Source: an uncultured Clostridia bacterium
GTDB lineage: Bacteria > Bacillota > Clostridia > Oscillospirales > Feifaniaceae
Assembly (NCBI GenBank): GCA_904420075.1
Contig: CAJFTX010000013.1
Location: 1-36,122 of the forward strand
Length of the DNA: 36,122 nt
Reading direction: 5' to 3'
In this document: positions 31,704 through 36,122 of the stretch, one piece after another
Layout: every line of letters starts with the position of its first letter
How positions within the stretch are numbered: the first letter of the stretch is position 1
Position numbers and translations under genes: made by a program
Notes under the pieces: model-generated
Databases searched by the model: none
Seen by the model: only the letters and a program-made list of their open reading frames with translations
What the model was told of the DNA's origin: nothing

Positions 31704-34700
31704 TCAGTGCCGGAGTCCTGTCCAGTGCTCCGTGCCGTCCGTGCGCGTGTAGTCGTGGGGGTTTGTGGCCTCCATGATATCGTAGTAGGCCCAGAAGTCC
31801 GCCGGGACGTCGGGGAACTGCCGCAGCTCGGCCGCGTGTTCGCCCAAAAAGCTGCCGTCCGCCGCACGGGCGAGCATACGGTTCGTGATTGTGGTCACCT
31901 CGGCCCGGGTAATCTGATTGTAGGGCCGGAAGGTGCCGTCCGGATAGCCGCCGATCCAGCCGTATCGGATGGAGCCCACCACGGGTTCGTAGAACCACGC
32001 GTCCGCCGGGACGTCGGAGAAGATGTTCTCGCCGCCGGATTCCGGCGCCGCGAAACGCATCGCGATCGCGGTGAATTCCGCCCGGGTGATGGGGCGCTCC
32101 GGCTCAAAGCGGTTTTCCCCCACACCGTTTAGAATGCCCAGAGAGGCGAGTGTGTTCACCGCCGGGGCGTACCAGCTCTCCGCGGGGACGTCCTCAAACC
32201 GGCCGGCCGGCGTCTCGTCCTTCTCGCGCAGAAGATTGTAGAACATCTGGGCGACCTCTGCCCGGGTCATCTGATTGTCCGGGCCGAAGCGTCCGTCCGG
32301 ATAGCCGAAGAGGTAGGCGAAGTGATCGCCGGTCTCCAGCAGATCGGACACACCGGTGTCGTCCGGGTCGGCGACCTCCTTCTGCCAACCGGCGTAGACC
32401 GTCCGGTCGGAGATCATCGTGATGGTGTCCACGCGGTGGGTAAGCGCCTGGTCGCGGTACCAGCCGGTGAAGAGATAGCCCTCCCGGACGGGAACCTTGT
32501 CGAGGGTGACCACAGTATTGACCGGGTAATACTCGGTGGGATACCGGGTGCCGCCGCCGCTCTGGTAGCGCAGGGCGCAGAGCGGGACGCCGCCCCCTCC
32601 CTGCTCCGTCCAGAGCAGGGCAAAGGGAGAGAAACACCCATCCGCAGCGTCGGCGCTCAGGGTGAAGCGAAGTCCCTCGGGGGTCGCCTCGACCGGAATC
32701 TGTTCCACCTGACTTGCGGCGATCTGCTCCTCCAGAGAGGGAGCGCCTCCGAGCGCGTACTCCCGGTGCAGACCGGTGTAGTGCAGCAGGGTGAAGGTAT
32801 CGCCGGCATCTGTACCCGCCGGATAGGGCCAGTAGACGGTGAGCTCCCGGTCGGCGCTGACCCAGGCATTGCCGTTCGCGGTGTCCACAAGGTCGAGATA
32901 GCGGAACAGATACTGACCGGGAGTGAAGGTGACGCCGGAAGCGTGGTCGATCAGCAGCTGTTCACGGTTCTGGTCGGGGAGCAGCTCATCGCTCAGCAGC
33001 GCGACGCCCGCCCGCTCCGCGGTGCCGAGGCCGGAGCCGTTTCCGTTGGTGTAGAAGACCGCGTCCGATTCCACCGCGACGGTGATCTTGTCCACAGCCG
33101 AGTCGGGCGCCGAGGAGAGCAGCTTGTGGCACTCCGCGCCCCGCTCCGGGTCGGACAGATGGCGCACGGTCAGCGTTCCGGGATGGCAGACGATGGGGGC
33201 GCCGTCGACGGTGATCTGCTCCAGTGCGATCCCGGGAAGCGGGACGATCTGCGCGGTGTAAACGCCGGGGGTGCGGTCATTTTCCACCGTGTGGCCGGCC
33301 GCGTCCCGATACTCCACGGTGAAGGGGTAGGGCTCGCCCTCGTGCGCCTGAGGCTCCCAGGACTCCCCGTTTACGCGGATATCCGCGCCCTCCCGGAGCC
33401 CGAGATAGGTGGGTTCCGGGAAGCCGGAGGGGTCGTTCTCACCGCCGGGATAGACGGTGACGTCCGCGATGCGGAGCGCGAGAGGGGTTGCCGCTTTTAA
33501 CAGCAGGGTGTCCCGGTCCTCGCACAGCACTCGAAGGTAGACATAGCCCGGGTCGACAAATGCGCCCTCGAGCCGGAGCGCGGTGACAAGCGAGAGCGTC
33601 TCGCCCGCCGAGAGCTCGGCCTGCGCCTCATCGGAGAGCCGCCCGGAGATGCCGCGCAGCGTCACGACAGGGGAGGGGTCGTCCGGCTTTTCCTGCACCA
33701 TGCTGACCGGGATGGCGAGTTCCCGGGAGTCCGGATTGTAGGAGACGGCTCCGGCCGGGTCCACAATCAGCCAGTTGCTGTCAAGGGACAGCTTGGACCA
33801 GTCCTGATCGGGCGAGAAGCGCTCGTCCAGCGTTGCGGTGAGGGTGAGCTTGCTGCCCTTAAAATAGTTGTAGTTGTCGTACTCCGGACCGTAGGAGGAG
33901 TCGGCGAACAGGTCCCGCCAGAAGGAGGCGGCGCTGTCGAAGTCCTCCGAGCCGGAGAGCTGCATCTCGGTCAGGTCGAAACGTCCCTGGAAGCGCAGCG
34001 TCTCCGCGCCGGAATGCAGCAGATGCGCCCCGGTGTCGTCCTGGTCCCAGGCGGCACTCCCGACCTGGTGGGAGAGGGCGAGTGAACCGCTGAGATTGAC
34101 CGGACGCTCCACCACGGTCACCGGCAACGTGAAGCAGAGCGCGATGTCGGGATCGTCCGCACGGGAGAGCCGGACAGTGACGTCATAGACCCCCGGTTTT
34201 GCAAAGACGAGTCTGCTTGTCCCCTGACCGGACTCCAGGATCTCGTCGGGGGAGGCCACGGTGTAGCTGCGCTCCCAGTCGGCAATCTTATGGAAGTACC
34301 CGCCTCCGCCGTTGTCGGTCATGCTGTCGTAGGTCTGGTACTGCGGGGTGTAGGTGTAGTCGAAGGGTTCCTCCCCCTCGCCCACATAGAGGAGCTTTGT
34401 GTCCACCGGATGCACATAGGAATAGGTAGTGGACTTATTTCCGTTTCCGCCGTGGAGCCAGCCGCAGACCCACTTGCTGTCGTAGTCCACATTGGCGTTG
34501 ACGCCGCTGATCACATGGGAGACGGTGATGCTCCCGTCTTTTTTGATCGCCCGCAGAGAGGACACGTGCCGGACCGACTCCTGATTCTGCACCTTAAAGG
34601 TGAGATCGGCATAGCAGGATTTGACCGTCGCCCCGAGCCCTTTGTAGGTGCTGCGGATGGCGGGGGTACCCCAGTTGTCGTAGGATGTGGCCTCAGGCGG

Positions 34701-35942
34701 GTAGCCCAGCATTCCGGCGAGACCGCCGTAGAAACCGCCACTCTTGCCGGTGGAGTCGGAGAACGCCCCGGTCACGTCCGAGCACACCTCTCCCTGTGCA
34801 GTACAGCGCAGCATGGTGGAGCCGCCGTCGAACACGCCTGCGATGCCGCCCAGATACAGTCCGGCGATGACGTCCGGCGAGCGGTACTCCGGCATCTCGG
34901 CCGCGAGCTCCGCGTGGAAATCCTGCACGGTGCAGTCTGCAACTGAGACCTGTCCGTGGGCCACGCCGATGATGCCGCCCACTCCCTCGTGGCAGGAGCC
35001 CTCCGACTGGACGCGGGTGACGGTGAGACCGCCGGCCCGGCAGTTCCGGATGTCGGTCGGCAGTTCCATCTCCTCGATCGGCGCGCCGCCGATCGAGATG
35101 TCCGCGGTGTAGAGGACGCCCTGCGCACCTAAAATACCGCCGAAGCCCACCGGAGTTGCGAAGCTTGTTCCGCTGCCGCCGGTGTAGAGAAGTTCGAGGC
35201 CCTCGACCGAGATGGAGGAGAGGGAGGACCCCTGCTCCACCGGCACGTCCAACCGGTCGGGCGTCATGATGCAGTCGGCGAGTCCGACCACACCGCCGAA
35301 GCCGGAAAAGACGAATTTCTCATCCACTGTGACCTGGAGAGAGCCGCTGACGCTGACGTTCTCGATCTCAGTGCCCACAATCCAGCTGGCGAGCAGGCCC
35401 GCAGTGCACATCCGGCCGCCGAAGCCCTCCGACGGCAGAGCGGTGAGGTCCAGCTGTACAGAGGCGTCAGCCAGCCGAACGTTTCGAATATGGGCGTTTA
35501 CGGTATAGCCGAAGAGGCCGGCGAGCTCCGAATAGGGGTCCCGATAAGCGGAAATCCGCAGACCGCTGATGGTAAAGTTTTCCCCCTCAAAAGTCCCCTG
35601 GAACTGGTGTGTCTGTGTGGAACTCTCAGGGGAGTTTGGGTAGTGCCGGCAGTCTCCGATCGGAGTCCACTCGTGGGCGCTAAGGTCGATATTGGCGGCG
35701 AGTTTTACCGTTTTGCCGGCAAAGGTTTTGCCCTCGTTTACCGCCAGGGCGAAAGCGGCCAAATCCTCCGCGGAGGAGATGGTGAATTCCGCGCTGGACG
35801 CATACTGGTCCGCCCAACCCTCGGAGGCGAACTCGCTCCAGTTTCCCTCCGGCGCCGAGCTCATATCGGTCGCCGCCGCCGGAGGCAGAAGCGAAAGAAG
35901 CAGACACAGCGCGAGCAGGCCGGATAGTAGCCTTTGTTTCAT
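31704..35942 (-). CDS. Large secreted S-layer-homology (SLH) surface protein
   Basis: A 1412-residue secreted protein attached to the cell wall. It has a signal peptide (about 1-24, LLSGLLALCLLLSLLPPAAA), a beta-helix-like region (about 50-520) starting FTISSAEDLAAFALAVNEGK and FQGTFEGENFTISGL, resembling GLUG-type repeats of cell-surface proteins, then Ig-like/beta-rich segments, a Listeria-Bacteroides repeat (YLFTGWYRDQALTHRVD, about 1130-1190) and SLH modules from about 1203. These are a first C-terminal half (GYPDGRFGPDNQMTRAEV), two full modules (FEDVPAESWY...ITRAEF, FSDVPADAWFYEPV...ITRAEV) and a final half (FPDVPADFWAYYDI). SLH domains bind pyruvylated secondary cell-wall polymer. The start at 35942 has AAAGGA about 11 bases upstream. 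It ends against the sigma operon terminator. Confidence 0.93.
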   Translation of the reverse strand: MKQRLLSGLLALCLLLSLLPPAAATDMSSAPEGNWSEFASEGWADQYASSAEFTISSAEDLAAFALAVNEGKTFAGKTVKLAANIDLSAHEWTPIGDCRHYPNSPESSTQTHQFQGTFEGENFTISGLRISAYRDPYSELAGLFGYTVNAHIRNVRLADASVQLDLTALPSEGFGGRMCTAGLLASWIVGTEIENVSVSGSLQVTVDEKFVFSGFGGVVGLADCIMTPDRLDVPVEQGSSLSSISVEGLELLYTGGSGTSFATPVGFGGILGAQGVLYTADISIGGAPIEEMELPTDIRNCRAGGLTVTRVQSEGSCHEGVGGIIGVAHGQVSVADCTVQDFHAELAAEMPEYRSPDVIAGLYLGGIAGVFDGGSTMLRCTAQGEVCSDVTGAFSDSTGKSGGFYGGLAGMLGYPPEATSYDNWGTPAIRSTYKGLGATVKSCYADLTFKVQNQESVRHVSSLRAIKKDGSITVSHVISGVNANVDYDSKWVCGWLHGGNGNKSTTYSYVHPVDTKLLYVGEGEEPFDYTYTPQYQTYDSMTDNGGGGYFHKIADWERSYTVASPDEILESGQGTSRLVFAKPGVYDVTVRLSRADDPDIALCFTLPVTVVERPVNLSGSLALSHQVGSAAWDQDDTGAHLLHSGAETLRFQGRFDLTEMQLSGSEDFDSAASFWRDLFADSSYGPEYDNYNYFKGSKLTLTATLDERFSPDQDWSKLSLDSNWLIVDPAGAVSYNPDSRELAIPVSMVQEKPDDPSPVVTLRGISGRLSDEAQAELSAGETLSLVTALRLEGAFVDPGYVYLRVLCEDRDTLLLKAATPLALRIADVTVYPGGENDPSGFPEPTYLGLREGADIRVNGESWEPQAHEGEPYPFTVEYRDAAGHTVENDRTPGVYTAQIVPLPGIALEQITVDGAPIVCHPGTLTVRHLSDPERGAECHKLLSSAPDSAVDKITVAVESDAVFYTNGNGSGLGTAERAGVALLSDELLPDQNREQLLIDHASGVTFTPGQYLFRYLDLVDTANGNAWVSADRELTVYWPYPAGTDAGDTFTLLHYTGLHREYALGGAPSLEEQIAASQVEQIPVEATPEGLRFTLSADAADGCFSPFALLWTEQGGGGVPLCALRYQSGGGTRYPTEYYPVNTVVTLDKVPVREGYLFTGWYRDQALTHRVDTITMISDRTVYAGWQKEVADPDDTGVSDLLETGDHFAYLFGYPDGRFGPDNQMTRAEVAQMFYNLLREKDETPAGRFEDVPAESWYAPAVNTLASLGILNGVGENRFEPERPITRAEFTAIAMRFAAPESGGENIFSDVPADAWFYEPVVGSIRYGWIGGYPDGTFRPYNQITRAEVTTITNRMLARAADGSFLGEHAAELRQFPDVPADFWAYYDIMEATNPHDYTRTDGTEHWTGLRH

Positions 35943-36035
35943 AGTTTCACAGTCCTTTCTCTGTCTCAGTTACAATGAGCTGTCTCCTGTCAGCGGATGT
36001 TAAGCTGTTTGCACTTTAGACACCTCCTTATCCCC

Positions 36036-36122
36036 GGACAGAATCACTCTTCTGGGAAACGGATCAAAAGAGGCGCTGGACAAAATCACTCTTCTGGGAA
36101 ACGGATCAAAAGAGGCGCTGGA
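36036..36122. repeat. Tandem repeat, 42-bp unit, running off the window
   Basis: Unit 1 (36036-36077) and unit 2 (36078-36119) are identical except for one base (G at 36041 against A at 36083), and the next three bases (GGA) begin a third unit. The period is a multiple of three, and the minus strand is open from the window edge at 36122 to TAA at 36002-36000 (40 codons, including a repeated SASFDPFPRRVIL), so part of a leftward gene end cannot be excluded. It may also be non-coding. Confidence 0.9.

Noticed and set aside
32322-33500. 392-codon plus-strand frame opposite the SLH gene
   Set aside because: Antisense shadow of a coding strand with signal peptide and SLH modules; no promoter or ribosome site.

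Overview
The window looks like a chromosomal piece from a GC-rich Gram-positive Clostridia member, most like the Oscillospiraceae/Ruminococcaceae group. The support is a PolC-type replicative polymerase, the Firmicutes gene order pyrH-frr-uppS-cdsA-dxr-rseP-ispG-polC, strong AGGAGG-type ribosome sites, an SLH-domain surface protein and a SigV/RsiV-type sigma/anti-sigma pair. The placement is inferred from gene content; no 16S gene or other direct taxonomic marker is present. The window opens inside a gene and ends inside a 42-bp tandem repeat, so it may be a whole draft contig that broke at the repeat.

Layout. 1-171: tail of an unidentified gene. 342-3366: a cell-wall pair, a SEDS glycosyltransferase fused to an FHA domain and a class B penicillin-binding protein. 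3480-5456: membrane pyrophosphatase. 5780-6235: GNAT acetyltransferase. 6258-6675: a terminator, then an unusually AT-rich leader. 6676-8781: a reduced PtsI-like protein and purine nucleoside phosphorylase. 9039-9904 (minus): three small genes including a YbjQ-family protein. 10018-12497: phosphohexomutase and a short-chain dehydrogenase. 12589-23687: the translation/envelope/isoprenoid/replication cluster pyrH, frr, uppS, cdsA, dxr, rseP, a lone FakA-like domain, ispG, polC. 23705-24526: GT8 glycosyltransferase. 24789-26033 (minus): membrane-anchored NagZ-like glycosidase. 26211-28784: a possible (alpha/alpha)-toroid enzyme and two small anchored proteins. 28925-31614: a four-gene operon of SGNH hydrolase, DUF4358-like lipoprotein, ECF sigma factor and RsiV-like anti-sigma factor. 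31704-35942 (minus): a 1412-aa SLH surface protein.

Much of the window serves the cell envelope. UppS makes the undecaprenyl carrier, IspG and Dxr feed it through the MEP pathway, CdsA makes CDP-diacylglycerol, the SEDS/PBP pair polymerises peptidoglycan and the NagZ-like enzyme probably trims or recycles it. The most interesting unit is the sigma/RsiV operon: in Bacillus subtilis the homologous pair senses lysozyme and drives an O-acetyltransferase that carries an SGNH domain, and here an anchored SGNH enzyme is encoded upstream in the same apparent operon. Other points of note are an apparent AUU start in rseP, a stand-alone FakA-type domain, a PtsI-like protein lacking its HPr-binding part, and a family of near-identical terminators.
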